A stretch of DNA of 64,000 nucleotides from Darksidea phi (GCA_030770425.1 JASJFT010000142.1:1-64000), one strand, 5' to 3'. Positions 36,064-47,435 are shown, counted from the first letter of the stretch. The notes: generated by a model from the letters alone, not told the origin. Numbers and translations: made by a program.

Positions 36064-38025
36064 CTAGAGGGAAAACCAATATTGACTCACTCTAAAGCAT
36101 TTCAAAAGTCCGTGTTGTAAGAAACCGTAGCTCCCCGGATGTTTATACTTTTCCACGTGAACAGCGACAGATGTAATTAGCTCGCCAGCAATGCCATCAA
36201 TAGTGAACATTGGTCCCGGGTGAACTACCTCGTCATTGCATCGACCAAGCTTACTTGACGAATATCCACAGATACCGTCGTACACGAATTCCAAAGAGCT
36301 CACACGGTACTTACTTTGGACAAACAGTCCCACAATGTTTTTAAGATCGCTGCCTCGTTGTCCACCGAAATGGTTCCATAACAGTGGTTGGTAGCCGATA
36401 TGGCATGGGTTTTGGCCTGTAAACGAGCTTTCATTCAGATAGAGCTCGTTTGGTGCTTGCTAGGGTACCATAGGGCCGTCTCTCGCAGTGGCGGATCAGT
36501 TCCTAGGTCCTGGTCTGAAATAACGTCTAGCGCGGTAACACCCAGGCCAACTATTTTGAATCCCTAAGCCATAATCCTTAGCTTCAGCACTTCGGCTTAT
36601 TGGAAATTACTTACATCGAGTCTAACGGTTACTGATTTAATAGGCTGTGATCTAATCAAGCGATCTGAAACCGGAACACCGCTTAGACATCCAAGCCATT
36701 GGGACAAGCGACTGTTCTTGCTGACAATTTGTAAGGCTCTGAGTCCACTAGGGGCTACTGCAACCTTAAATCCGAATAATTCTTGTAGTGGAAAGAATGT
36801 CTCGCTGCTAGAAATGTACCCGATGCGGACGTCAGATGTACTCCCCGCAACAAAACGAAGTCCCGTGACGTAGCTCGTAGTGCTAAAGCTAATTGTCGAA
36901 ACTCCAATTTTCAAGAGGCATTCGGGTACTGGGACGACGATAGTGCGTAGAGAGTAACACCCTTGCTCAAAAGGCCTCCAGTTTCTTCCGAGCTCATCAA
37001 AATTCAAGTCACCAGTCACTTGAGACCAGGGATGCCCTATAGTCTGTTCGGTTGTAGATGTCAGACATTCGTTACGCTCAAGCCTAGCAATCTCTATTAG
37101 TGGTTTGAGGATGTGCCAAACGCGGCACCTATTTCGCAGGCCAGGGGGGCCGCTTTTCCGACTGGTTAGCCGGTACAACTCTAGCCAATCCGTAGGCTCT
37201 CGACACCCGTGCATCTCGAAGACGAAGCCTCTTTCCCAGTCGCCTGCAAATCGAGAGGCCCAGAAAGTACTGCTCGATAGCAGCGGCAGGAACGAAGCGG
37301 ATGCCTCGCGCAATGCCAGCGCATCTGCAGTAGTAAGCAAGACGGTAATAGCCTCACGAAGCTCCCACGCCAGGCGAGAAAAACAATCATGGGCAGTTTT
37401 CTCCGTGCCCCGGACCGGTTGGGGTCTTGCACAGCTCAACAAGATCGCAGGCATGGTTGGCACGTCGTAGGGGTTTGCGGCGGCGTCCAAGAAAACTGAG
37501 GTGGCTTCGCGGGGCCGGAACAAGGTTTCTTGCCACGGAAAAAAGTTTTGGGTGTCGAGAGATAGAAGGCCTCCGTAGCAGTGCTGCCAGCCCAAGCTGT
37601 TGGTGCGAAGGGGAAATGGTATAGATTCGCACATTTCTACAAGCCGGTCGACCCTGATCTCTTCTGGGCACCATGCCCTACGCAACAGCATCCAGCAAGC
37701 GTCATGTAGGACAAATCCGTGGCGACCATGCAGCGGAGCTTGTCGCATCACTGGCAACTCGTGCAGCCGAAGGTTGCTATCGTCGTCGTCCCATCGCCGA
37801 GCAGGGTCCGACGGCGCGGTCCAGGACGCGCTGCCGTCATAGCATCCGACGCCCGTTACCGAATAGCCTGATGGGTGCGAATAGACTTGCTGCGTCAGCG
37901 GGGTGTAGCCACAACAGTACTGAAGCCGGCGTACTTGCACGATATTCCCTTAGCCACCGTTCGGCGGGGTTGCTGGCTGAAGAGCGGATGACGAAGCCAC
38001 ACAGGATGCAGCTGTAGTGAGTCAT
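36064..38025 (-). pseudogene. F-box-like fungal protein (DUF7600-type), one frameshift
   Basis: Exon 1 starts MTHYSCILCGFVIRSSASNP and ends WLREYRA. A 67-base intron with a GCTGAC branch and CATCAG acceptor joins it to SYSVTGVGCYDG. The central region has an F-box-like helix pair (FSRLAWELREAITVLL, then ALREASASFLPLL and FWASRFAGDWERGFVFEM). A second intron near 36560-36610 (GTAAGT...TTAG) joins VRLD to GFKIVGLGVTALDVISDQD. One base is then lost or gained before PNELYLNESSFTGQNP, and the frame continues through FGGQRGSDLKNIVGLFVQSK and FTIDGIAGELITSV. Proteins of this layout are expanded in filamentous fungi, role unknown. Both introns are intact, so decay is recent or the shift is an assembly error. 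Confidence 0.6.
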
Positions 38026-38524
38026 GAAGGCCAGGGGGTGTTGGAAAGAACAAAATAATGCGTTGCCTGAGCGGGTTATACCTGCCGTTGGAGGAGTGCA
38101 TCAGAACCAGAGATAGAGACAAACTCCTTATCGGCTCTGCCAAGACCTTACTAAGCCATGACGCCTTCAAGACCGGTCCCAGATCACCAGGAAAACGGCC
38201 CATCCGGCTCAAAAAGCCACCGCAAAAGATTCGCCAGACAGCCATGGGGTCTAAGCCACCAGTGATTTCGCCAAGAGTGTCTATTTACTACACCTGAAGA
38301 GCTTGGCGCCAAGTGCCAAGACCCTCTCCTCTCCACCCGTTCTCGCCTACTCACGGTTCGCACACTCTACCGCTGACCACACTACCACCATAAGAACATC
38401 TCCTTTGCACTTCTGCCTATCGAAATGGCGAACACCGGCAGAAACAAACCAAACCAAGAGATCAAGGTCCGTCTCGCTGTTCTCAGCCACCGACTACTAC
38501 TGACTTGCACATAGGGAAGCGCCC

Positions 38525-39110
38525 TCAGAGAGAAATGAGGCCAAGGTTATTCAAGACATCACTCGACTAATAGTTCCGTCAGCGGAAGGGCTTGCCGAAG
38601 TTGGTGCTGAATACCTCGAGTGTCTTGTCGAAAGTCAACGAAGGCTGGAACAACTCCATCCCCTGACTGGGGCCCGTCCACAGCCGGACTACTCGGTCGC
38701 GTTCAAACCCGAGGCTTTCTCGGACGAGCAGCTCAAGAAGTTGGCGCCCTTCATCGGCAACTTCATCGCCGGCGACCAATCCTTCTTCATAGCGACGTAC
38801 TATACTTCGCGGGGTCGCTATCTCGAACGGGAAATGATAAGGATATCGCCCCAAACACCTCGTTCAGAAAAGCTTCGGCTGAAGCCGAATCAGTCAATCA
38901 ATCAGCGACACCTGAGGTTCTTGCTGCCTGGCTTCCAACACGCCCATGGTTTCACACTCATTGCCAAGCCCGATAGCTCCCAGTATGGCCCGGAAGTTTC
39001 TCGAGACCGTGAACACAAGACTCTACCTCTGGTCAGGACGATCTTCTCTATATCTCCGTACCATTTCGTCCCCTCTTTGTATGCTTATCGTCCATCCGGC
39101 TGAGGATTTC
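38525..39110 (+). pseudogene. DUF7924-type fungal protein, decayed
   Basis: The reading NEAKVIQDITRLIVPSAEGL, then PLTGARPQPDYSVAF and LKKLAPFIGNF, matches the core of the fungal DUF7924 family as I recall it (a D-I-x-x-x-I-V-P-S-A block, then G-P-R-P-Q-P-D-Y-x-V-G-F, then T-S-x-F-x-A-T-Y-Y). Between these blocks the family motif K-V-N-E-G-W-N-N-S-I-P lies in another frame (38627-38660), so two compensating indels have occurred. After FFIATYYTSRG the match stops. The N-terminal part is missing or unrecognised. Function of the family is unknown. Confidence 0.55.
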
Positions 39111-39275
39111 AGATTACTTCGATCTTGATTGTTCGCTCGGCTGGGTTGCTAGGTTTTGAAGCTGAGCTATTCGTGCACTTCTCCGCGGCCCAGGCGGAAG
39201 CTGCTCCATGGTGGCACGCATCCGTCCGTTTCTGGTCTGCGACTGGCCCCCACTTGATTACACACTTCGAGCCGG

Positions 39276-40969
39276 TTGCTGAGGGAGTTGGCCAGTAGAG
39301 CGTGTGCCCTAAGGCAACCGGTCATACTCATTACTGATAGACGAGCCCTAATATTCTTCGAAACACCCCATGGGGGCAGGAAGGATGCGCTCGTCAATCT
39401 GGGATCGGCAGCTGCTCGAATTCTCAATGCCGCATCATTCTCACCATCCAACGACATCATGCAAGCAGTTCGATCTGGCTCGTTGTATTCCGGTATCCTC
39501 AAAGGGGGCTTCAGACAGCGCTTGCTTCAGTACGATGTCGTATCCTTCGTCGAGGGGAAAGGAAGGGTATCAATACCGCTACTTGAGCTAGACTGGACAT
39601 GGCTTACAAGAACACCATAGATCATCATACTCGATCGCGACTCCGCTTCTTTCGGTCTCCCAGGTGACGTTGAGAACATCGTAGAGCTGAAGCGCACACA
39701 TTCCGATTTATGGTGATCCGACTTGCATAACGCAGGAGACTCTGCCTGCTACACGCTGGTTCGGCACAACATGCGCGTCGTATATGGAAAGATCAAATGT
39801 AGGGTCGAAGAGACGGAAAGGCTCGCAGAGCTGAATCCTCCAACTGGCGTTACCGGGATTACTATTTCAGCACCTTTGCAACCAGGTCGGTAGCCATGGA
39901 GAGATGGCAACCTGCTCTAGCGGAAGGGCATCTGCTTCATCCGGTGAGCTGACAATTTGTGGCTCAAATTGAACAATTAGTGCACGTACCATTCTTCTCC
40001 TCTCGTCAATCGTATGCGCTGATCCTGAACGACCAATACTCTATCTCGTCCTATGTCAGAGCGTTCCAGCAATACGATTACGAAGGTAACGAGCTTCTGA
40101 GACTGCGAGCCGCCAAGTATGCTTCAACTTGCCAGTGGCTTGCGAAGACCGATGCTATCAGGTGGTGGTCTGGACGGGGCGTGAGTACTATCCTATGGCT
40201 CTCCGGAGTTCCCGGCCTGCGCAAGTCTACATTGCTGTCACATCTCGTCGAAAACCCATCATCTATCACTGGTGGTCATTATAATAGCAGGAGAGAGAGC
40301 GCGGTAACCTATAGCTCCTGCAACCATGAGCCTAACTACACCTCCAGCATGGTTCTCAGCGTACTGGTTCATCAGATACTGGAACAGTTTCCGGAGATTC
40401 AAAAGTCGTTCCATGACTTTGGTCAAACGCACTACCTACCGATCGTTAGAAGCTGCCCGACGACATCATATTCACGTATAAATTGGGAACCATGCATCTT
40501 ATGGAAAATCCTTGAATGAGCTGTGGTAGAGAACAAAGTGTCGAAGGCTTTTCTGATTATTGACGCGCTGGATGAGTGTGACAAAATATCACAAGAAGAT
40601 CTACTCTGGCTATTTCAAGCTTGCATTAGCGGGCCCTGTCGTCTCAAAATACTGTTTTCTAGTCGACCCGATGAAAACTTGAAGAATCGGTCCCCTACAA
40701 CTCTTCCCGCCGACCTTTCCATTTTCGGTACCAGCCGCTTGAGGAATATGAGGATTACATCCTGCGGGGTTTTGTCGCTTTACGTCGACGGCGAGATAGA
40801 GCGGCTTAGCGGCGATCGATTTCTTGCTTCCTCGGATCAAGATTTGATACGCAGGAAGCTTGGCGCTGAGCGATCAGCGGTGTTCCTACCGGTTGCACTT
40901 CTATTCTCCGAGATTGCTTCCGACTCCACGCGGCCAATATCTGAGATCCTTGAGGACCATTTTATATAG
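39276..40969 (+). pseudogene. NLR-type protein: esterase-like N-domain plus NACHT, with several stops
   Basis: The N-terminal part resembles the alpha/beta-hydrolase (SesB-like) domain of fungal NLRs: ALIFFETPHGGRKDALVNLG and the later ASFGLPGDVENIVELKRTHSDL. The expected nucleophile elbow (G-H-S-L-G-G) before this is missing, as if deleted. A linker leads to STCQWLAKTDAIRWW and the NACHT P-loop WLSGVPGLRKSTLLSHL, where the second glycine of G-x-P-G-x-G-K-S-T is Arg. Walker B is AFLIIDALDECD at about 40551-40586, followed by LKILFSSRPDENL. Stops occur near 39620 and 39718 and at 40518-40520, and the protein ends at 40969 without repeats. Such proteins act in fungal allorecognition and immunity-like cell death; this copy is dead. 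Confidence 0.7.
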
Positions 40970-41409
40970 GCCGTTCTCGTTGTAGGCATCCTAAACAAAG
41001 AGTATGACTATAATCTATAATACCGAAGAACTGACATTTTCAGCGGCGGTACAAATTTGCGTCAAGATTTCGTTGTTGCAATGCTTAAGTTTCCGAAGAC
41101 AGATCTTTTGGAAGGCGACCAGAGGAGAGTATCGGTTGACATTGACGACGTAGCCAAAATCCAATTCGAATCGAACAGCTTTAGCTATTCCCGCGAAACT
41201 AAGCGCTACTATTGTTGTAGAAGGAGCCCCGAGGGCTTATCGAGTACTGCCAGGAAGAGATGTTGTTCTCTCTCCCGTCTCTCCAGATGAAAGAGGCCCG
41301 AGCTTCTCTCGGGCCTCGGTACCAAAACAGGCTAAGCCACACTCCAGCCACAGAAACCCAGCCACATGACGACTGCCCCAGCAACCTGAGCTCTACTCCA
41401 CCACACTAT

Positions 41410-41859
41410 CTATTTAGTAACAAGGGCGATGGTGTTCGAGCATTCGCAATCATTTTGCCCCTCCTCGGCCTTGGAGCATTCTTGGATCTCCGTGTTCCCC
41501 GTGCCGTCTTCTACCACACGAATGCACCTTTCAACCTCCTTGGTTGCAACCGTCTCACCACATTCGCATCCATTTTGGCCTTCCTCGGCTTGGCTGCATT
41601 CTTGGCGCTCTGTATTCCCAAAGCCATCTTCGAGAACTCGGGAGCACCGAGTTTGGGTGAAGTTATTGGTACAAACACATCCAGCAGTGCCCTGCTGGCA
41701 TGCCTCTTTGAGGGTGTTGCCGAGCCCGTCGTCCACAGATTTCTCGCACACTAAGTTCTGCTCCACAGCTTGTCTGGCGTCGAGAGTGCTGGTGAATGGG
41801 ACAGCCGAGGCTAGCGTAGCCAGCAGGAATGATGTGAGGAGAGTGGTAGTGAGCTGCAT
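41410..41859 (-). CDS. Small secreted cysteine-repeat protein (effector candidate)
   Basis: This is an intact 149-residue protein. Residues 1-20 (MQLTTTLLTSFLLATLASAV) form a signal peptide. The mature part has three tandem repeats with the same cysteine spacing: Cys 38/54/61/63, 72/88/98/100 and 112/128/138/140, that is C-x15-C-x6 or x9-C-x-C. Each repeat contains V-x-(D/E)-DG-x-GNT between its first two cysteines. Repeats two and three are nearly identical (AEEGQNGCEC and AEEGQNDCEC), which points to recent duplication. With 12 cysteines in even number it is probably disulfide-bonded outside the cell. I do not recognise the family. ATG 41859 is chosen because it opens the signal peptide; the frame is open further upstream. 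Confidence 0.75.
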   Translation of the reverse strand: MQLTTTLLTSFLLATLASAVPFTSTLDARQAVEQNLVCEKSVDDGLGNTLKEACQQGTAGCVCTNNFTQTRCSRVLEDGFGNTERQECSQAEEGQNGCECGETVATKEVERCIRVVEDGTGNTEIQECSKAEEGQNDCECSNTIALVTK

Positions 41860-42529
41860 GTTGTTGACAGTGTAGTGGCCGGGGGAGGATTGAGTTGAGC
41901 AGTGAAGGACAAAGGTTAAGTAGAATGTCTTGATTTGACTAGTATGAAGTGAGCTTTGCGAACATGATGACAGCACGGCTACGCCAGGGTTAGGTAAACG
42001 GTACCTGAATAGAAGCAAATGAGAGCCGGCTCTTGAAGAAGGACGGAAGAATTGGCAATATGGAGAATGGAAGAAGAATCCCCGCAGTCTAATGCTGGCC
42101 TGAATAGTGGGACAGAAAAGGGCAATTTATGTATTCTGCAATTGTGTGTTGGCAATGAAGAAGCGTATTTCTGAAGCATCGGGGTTTGGCTTGGCGTCTC
42201 ATATGTTGCACCGCCTTGGACTAGCGCCTCATGAATCTCGGAGCGAGGTCGCAGATTAAGGTTATTCCAACCCCTAGGTGTTATGTGCCGTTTGAAATTG
42301 GGGCGGGCCTGCTACAAGATTGGCTTGGTTATTTCCTATCGGTTTCAGCGCGTAATGCGCATGGTCGCGTAATGCGCACCCCGCACCCCAACCAGCACCT
42401 GTAAAAATTTGGCTGCAAAGCCACACACAAAAGTGACTATCGCGAAATTTTCTGGTGGAGTACTATAGTGATGTTTGCGATTAAATTGTCTCATATATCT
42501 ACTTAGCTGGTAGATGTGGCGGCCGCGGG
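41860..42529. other. Upstream region of the secreted protein gene, no other gene
   Basis: No supported coding frame was found. A short duplicated motif (cgcgtaatgcgca, 42350-42377) occurs and may mark the end of a repeat element. Confidence 0.35.
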
Positions 42530-42903
42530 AGTTAATTTTAGGTGGAGGAGCTTAGGCTGCCGCGGTGGCCACCTCGCTAGCAACACCACTCCCAGCACCA
42601 CGCGCACGCTTTTAAGGCCTTACAGCAGGCTTCGAGCGTTTGCATTTACCATTTTGGGATAATTTTAGATCTCTTACGTAGTCGTTCTCCTCCTTCTTAC
42701 GCTATTTTTTAGCCTTATCTTCGGCGACTTATTTAGCCTCCTCAGCCCTCTCCTTCTCGCGCACCTTCTTTACCTCCTCTCGCTCAATACGCCTCTCTCT
42801 TTACGTTTTTCATTAAGAAACTTTTGTTTACGCTGTAGCTCCTTCCCAGAGTAGTAACATTGTCACGCCAAGCCTTGTATTTTGGGTGATTATTGTCAGC
42901 CAT
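42530..42903 (-). pseudogene. Lysine/glutamate-rich protein remnant with glutamine-to-stop changes
   Basis: The frame starts MADNNHPKYKAWRDNVTTLG at about 42903 and continues as a charged coiled-coil (REEVKKVREKERAEEAK, then KKEENDYVRDLKLSQNGKCK) ending in a Pro/Ala-rich tail. Several stops sit where glutamine fits the pattern (CAG or CAA to TAG or TAA), which is C-to-T in CpA context on the coding strand. It is probably transposon-derived; the family is not identified. Confidence 0.4.
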
Positions 42904-43042
42904 TTTTTAATAATCGGCGAGGGCTTAGGGATACAGGGTTCGAGTATCCCCTGGTCGATTTTGGCTCTAAAATGGGAAGCGAGTCTCCACATAGTATTCA
43001 GCGCTAGGAAAAAGGTGAGCTAGGTTACTAGGCCCTCATATT

Positions 43043-43760
43043 ATGAACGCTACTCGAAAATCTTTTGCCTACTTTTCGGACGGGACTCTGGTGCCCTTTG
43101 ACGGGCAGTTCCACGTCGATCCATTGGATCCGTCAAAGTCAGTCCGATGTCTCGCACCATGGACCCCTCCTGGTGTATCGACAATTATCTCAAGCGGCAA
43201 TACAGCCCACATGGGCCTACTCCCAGATGGCTCCGTGCTCAAATTTCCTAACGACAGGCTCGATAGCTTCTCAAACAAGGCTCTCAACATTGAATATTGT
43301 ATCCTATCCCACTTGGGGGAACACAAGACGATTGTCCCGTATCTGGGTAGGGAAGAACATGGCCTCCGCTTCCAACGCGCAGCGAAAGGTGATGTGAGGC
43401 GCTATATATATGCTATTGAGCCGCACATCATCTCGCTTCAGCTTCGAATCAAATGGTCGATGCAAGCAGCAGAGGCTCTTGCTTTTATCTATTCTCGAGG
43501 TGTTATTCATTGCGATGTTCACCCCAACAACTTCCTACTCGATGACGCGCTCGATCTCCAAATGTGCGACTTTTCTGGATCGTTGTTCGGCAACTTGGGA
43601 TGGAACTGGCATGGAAAGCATAATATTCTTTCTTCCAAGGGATCCTCTAGCTACCCCTACTATACGGTCGGACCTTTTCGCGTTAGGTTCGGTTATCTAC
43701 TATATCATGTCCGGCTGTGAGCCATATGATGCTCTGGCGGAAAACGAGGTCTACTATCGC
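43043..43760 (+). pseudogene. Fungal protein kinase, frameshifted and truncated
   Basis: The kinase fold is readable: IISSGNTAHMGLLPDGSVLK gives the nucleotide-binding strands with the catalytic Lys in VLKFP; AEALAFIYSRGVIHCDVHPN gives the catalytic loop (HCD for HRD, Asp and Asn kept); and LQMCDFSGSL gives the metal-binding loop (DFS for DFG). Near 43620 the frame shifts by one base, and TPTIRSDLFALGSVIYYIMS (helix F region) continues in the new frame to about EVYYR. From about 43760 the sequence no longer resembles a kinase and overlaps the crotonase fragment on the other strand, so the C-lobe is lost. Homologues are common in fungal accessory regions. Confidence 0.7.
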
Positions 43761-43798
43761 CTTCCCTTTCAGCACGACTCTATTCACCAACACCATGC

Positions 43799-44290
43799 TC
43801 AACACACCCTACGCTCTACCTGCTGCCCCGTCAATATCATATCCGGAGCTCTCCCCAACCCAACAATAGCCTGCGGTCTAACCATCCCACTATCAATCAA
43901 CGGGACCCCGAAACGCCGGCTGAACACTCTGAATACGGTATTCACTTCAACGATGCGGGTGTCGTCTAAGAGACTTAATTCTAGGCCGCTGGCAACGGAG
44001 TGTCCGGACACTGCGCAGATTGCTGGCTTATGAAATTGCATCCGCGGTGGGTTCATAGGAGTGATATTCTTACCTTGTACGGGGCCGAAGTGTGAATTAT
44101 CTGATAGTGAGGCTTTTGCTACTGCATGTAAGTCGGCGTCTGTGCGTAATGTCCCGTATACACTGCGGAATACGCAGACTTTCTGCGAGTCATCTTCTTC
44201 GTATTCTCGAAACGCATTGTAGGGTTTTGGGTTGTTAGCGGGTCGATGACGCTGCGGCGGGAGACGCTGTTGAGCATGATGATTGTGATG
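43799..44290 (-). pseudogene. Enoyl-CoA hydratase/isomerase (crotonase) fragment
   Basis: Read on the minus strand: IIMLNSVSRRSVIDPLT, a frameshift, NAFREYEEDDSQKVCVFRSV, then MQFHKPAICAVSGHSVASGL, RRFGVPLIDSGMVRPQAIVG and RAPDMILTGQQV. This is the order of blocks in crotonase-superfamily enzymes, including the A-V-S-G-x-x-V-x-x-G-L-E oxyanion region. The sequence stops at about 43799, so the last third is missing. The breakpoint coincides with the truncation of the kinase on the opposite strand. Confidence 0.65.
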
Positions 44291-44299
44291 TCTTTAGGA

Positions 44300-45900
44300 G
44301 TAGTTTAATATTTGTGCGAGGCTGCCATCCTGCTTGCACAACATGAGGTGCTATTCCGACACCGTAAATCTCTCAAGAGGTCAATATATTATCTCATAAG
44401 TCAACAGTGTTAACGCATCTATCCCCTCCCAGCTACCAAGCTTGACCTGGCTCCCCTAAAGTTGCGCTCACTGACCTGGTTCTCCTAAAGTTGCTGTCGA
44501 TTCTACTTGACAGACGCTCGACGGTTTTGGCCAGTTGAGCCGACACACACGATCATGACGTTACGAATTATCCCAACATAAAAAATGGACGGACAGGCAG
44601 CAACTACCGAAGAACATTTCTGCGTGACGAGTCCATCCTCATCATTCTCACACCTCACACTTCACACCTCTCACACACCTCTCGCGCCGCGCTGACGCAG
44701 AACAACCGTCACTTCGCAGGCTCTTGAGAACGATTCTACGCAACTGCATCCGACTCTTAAAACTCCACCATACGACTGCTTGCTGCCTCATCTCTCCTTT
44801 TTGCGCCACGCTAAACGACCACCTACCCGAACGCGACGCCGTATGCCTGCGAACCGACGAATATACACACTCGCTCACTCATTCACCTACACTGAGATCT
44901 ACCTTCCCGTTGACTGATGGATTCTATCGAGGACATCTAGTAGTTTAATATTGGATTGCTTCTAGTTCAGGGTCGGTAAAGTTGAATTGATCCGTTTGCG
45001 ATGCCGGGTTGTTTCACGTGAGTTTATAGATGCAACTGCTAGACTGAACTAAAATGGAGTTGCCGGGGTGGTGGCCGGGGTGGTGACCGGGTTGCAGTGG
45101 TTGGACATCCATGGGTGACGCTTTAGGTGCAAGTGACTCCAGAAGCGGCGACAGAAAACCTCCAAAAAGAGTCAAAATCCGCAGACCTAGAGTTACTGCA
45201 GTAAACTATTAACTACGATCGGAACCCAACCTAGGCACTTCGACACCCCTGTAAACCATATCATATACAGCAATATTCCTCATAAACGTGCCATCGAAGT
45301 ATTATCTGCTCGAAGAGTCCAGCTCTGCAAGCCTTAGTGCGCCTGCATGTCAATATAGTCCTCTTTGCCTTATTCGGTATTACCATACGGGTGAGGCAAG
45401 ACTGGTAAAAGCACCATAGTAAAGTGTTCATGTAAACCAGTACTAGTAACAGTAAAATCTGGTGATTGGGCAACCTTAGTCCGCGGCTACGATGGGTAGA
45501 GCCTCATTTTTCCATAGTAGTCTTTACGGTTTTAGATTTCTTATGTCTATTGTTTTTCTTCTCTTTAACTTATGCGCGGATTTATTGATTAAACTTAACT
45601 TTTACGTGATTTCCTTCTACTGCTGCTTAGCGATTTGCTTATAAATATTTGAGCGTAAAGTTGAACGAGTTCAAGAGCTCCCCACATCCTGTCTCCTGAT
45701 ATTTGATCGAATCGTTCTCGAGTTGTTATTGGCATTGCCGTCTTACCTGTGAAACCTTTGGCGCGTATGTGGTATAGGTAGAATCACATCGCCGAATATG
45801 CAGTCCACAGGCAGTTTGAGATTTGTTCGTATCCGTGCTTTTCAAAAACCTGGAAATCCAAGCTATCAGAGGGTAAAATCATAGCATCCGGATCCTGTAT
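44300..45900. other. Intergenic stretch, no supported gene
   Basis: Frames here are short and without motifs. At 44640-44920 a C-rich segment with CACACCTC/CTCAC runs resembles a fungal 5' leader and is followed by ATGGATTCTATCGAGGAC and then a stop within a few codons (44919-44942), possibly the head of a truncated gene. 45480-45660 is AT-rich. Confidence 0.35.
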
Positions 45901-45969
45901 CATTATGTGATTTTTCCCGAAGCCAATAGCTGGCAACGTCCGCACGGGATACTTTGATGCCGGATACTT

Positions 45970-46570
45970 TTTTGGACGTTAAACAGAATGCTTAAGCTGG
46001 CCCTCTGCGTGGCGCACAAGCTAAGGCTTGCAGTTAGCATTGCCTCCATCATGCGAGCATGTAGTTGAAAACCTACATCGATAGCTGTGTTACTTAGCAA
46101 GGTCACGGTAACAAGACTGCACTGTCCCTGCTTATAAAGCTCCCAGTATGACCAAAACCAGCCACGAATCGACTGAAGCTCTTCCAAAAAGCTTCCAATT
46201 GAGAAAGAAATACCCTTGTTCTACTCCCTTTTCATCCTTTTCAATCAAAGCGGGCAGCACTTCGGGCATCCCCTCTGCCGTGTGACACGGTACGAGTCCT
46301 CCCTCGTGGTAATCTGCGTCATGAATATCCTCGATGGTCAGGTTGGAAAAAGCATTATGAAGGGGCACTGGATCGTGAGTGTGTCGTGCCTCTTGCCGGC
46401 TCTTGCGTTTCCACTGTGCATTGTCAAATGGAGAGTGTCTTAAAGACATTCTCAAGTAAGCTGATAAAGTGAGAGTGATGTTCGTCGCTGTCATCGGCTT
46501 TTTTCTCCTTTGTGGAATGTGAACCAAGCCGAGACACTCTTCCAGGCTGAGATGGCGCGGTCGAGTGTGC
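45970..46570 (-). pseudogene. DUF6604-like domain remnant
   Basis: In three frames on the minus strand one can read EHHSHFISLLENVFKTL, then AFSNLTIEDIHDADYHE, then ELQSIRGWFWSYWELYKQGQ and VTLLSNTAIDVGFQLHARMM. These match, in order, the pattern of the fungal DUF6604 domain as I recall it (H-x-x-F-I-x-x-L-E; N-x-F-x-x-L-x-V-E-D; I-R-x-x-x-x-x-x-W-x-x-Y-x-x-G; N-T-A-I-D). At least two frameshifts separate the blocks. No downstream domain is recognised. Confidence 0.45.
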
Positions 46571-46599
46571 GCTCCAAACCCATAGGCACAGCCAACTTT

Positions 46600-47430
46600 G
46601 CAAGGCGTTGAGCAATGAGTTATGTCATAGGAACAAAATAAGACACTTGGGTAAGGTATTGGGGCCGTGGTGGATCCTTGTCGGCTGTTTTAGACGTCGC
46701 GGCCGCTTTTGCCTATTCACTAATCAGTCGAGTGCTTTCATAGTAGACTCGCATACCAATTTCGAGCTTTTCCTTTAAGTCTCGGTCCTTTCCCCTGTAT
46801 CCTTTCGTCTTCCGCCATATCTAACTGATATCCAAATTTCATAAAGTTCTCAGCCAGCCACCCTGCCACCCATTCTGTGTCGCGCTTGTACTGTCAGTAC
46901 GAGGAGCTCGTATTTTGTCACCAGCGTTGGTGCTCCGACCACCAAGATCGGTGACTAAAAAAATACGGGCTCCTCGTAGACGGTGGACAGCCCGCTGGCG
47001 GAGAACGCATCGCCCATGGTGATGATTTTCCAACCGTAACGTCTTGACCGAAAGCCAAAAGCAGGCTGGACGCGATGATACAAGTGCTTTTTGTGATGTC
47101 GCCAAGGCCAGTAGCTGGGGAAGGGGTGTGCCACGTGGTAAGAAGTCGGTTTAGGCAGGCCGGTGCTAGCGCGTTTCATATTTTCCGCACCATCCTCCGG
47201 CCCTGCTCAGGATCGAACATTCCATCCATTCTCGTAATACCTGGCGAATATGGGCCAAGAAAAGTATGCGACGCAATGCGTGAACGAGAGTGCCTGCACA
47301 GTCATAGCCCTGGAGGCATTTTCTATGATTTACACACTCCGGTATCTACTTATACTGAAAGCAGTAAGTTTTTTCTTTTCCGCCCGTCGCTCATCGGTTC
47401 TGACCATGCGCCACGCAGAAGCTATGCATC
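46600..47430. other. Intergenic region downstream of the LovD-like gene
   Basis: A minus-strand frame (47179-46955) contains RYGWKIITMGDAFSASG, which looks protein-like but matches no family I know. A short inverted repeat around ggtgactaaaaaaatacggg and tcgtattttgtcaccagc lies near 46910-46970. No gene call is justified. Confidence 0.3.
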
Positions 47431-47435
47431 TCCTC

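Noticed and set aside
33735..38025. Triterpenoid gene cluster around squalene epoxidase
   Set aside because: No cyclase, P450 or other tailoring gene adjoins it; the neighbours are an F-box-like pseudogene and an assembly gap.
41260..41875. Plus-strand frames of about 150 codons
   Set aside because: They are antisense to the secreted cysteine-repeat protein, which has a signal peptide and regular cysteines.
45970..46570. Terpene synthase
   Set aside because: No D-D-x-x-D or NSE motif is present; the blocks fit DUF6604 better.
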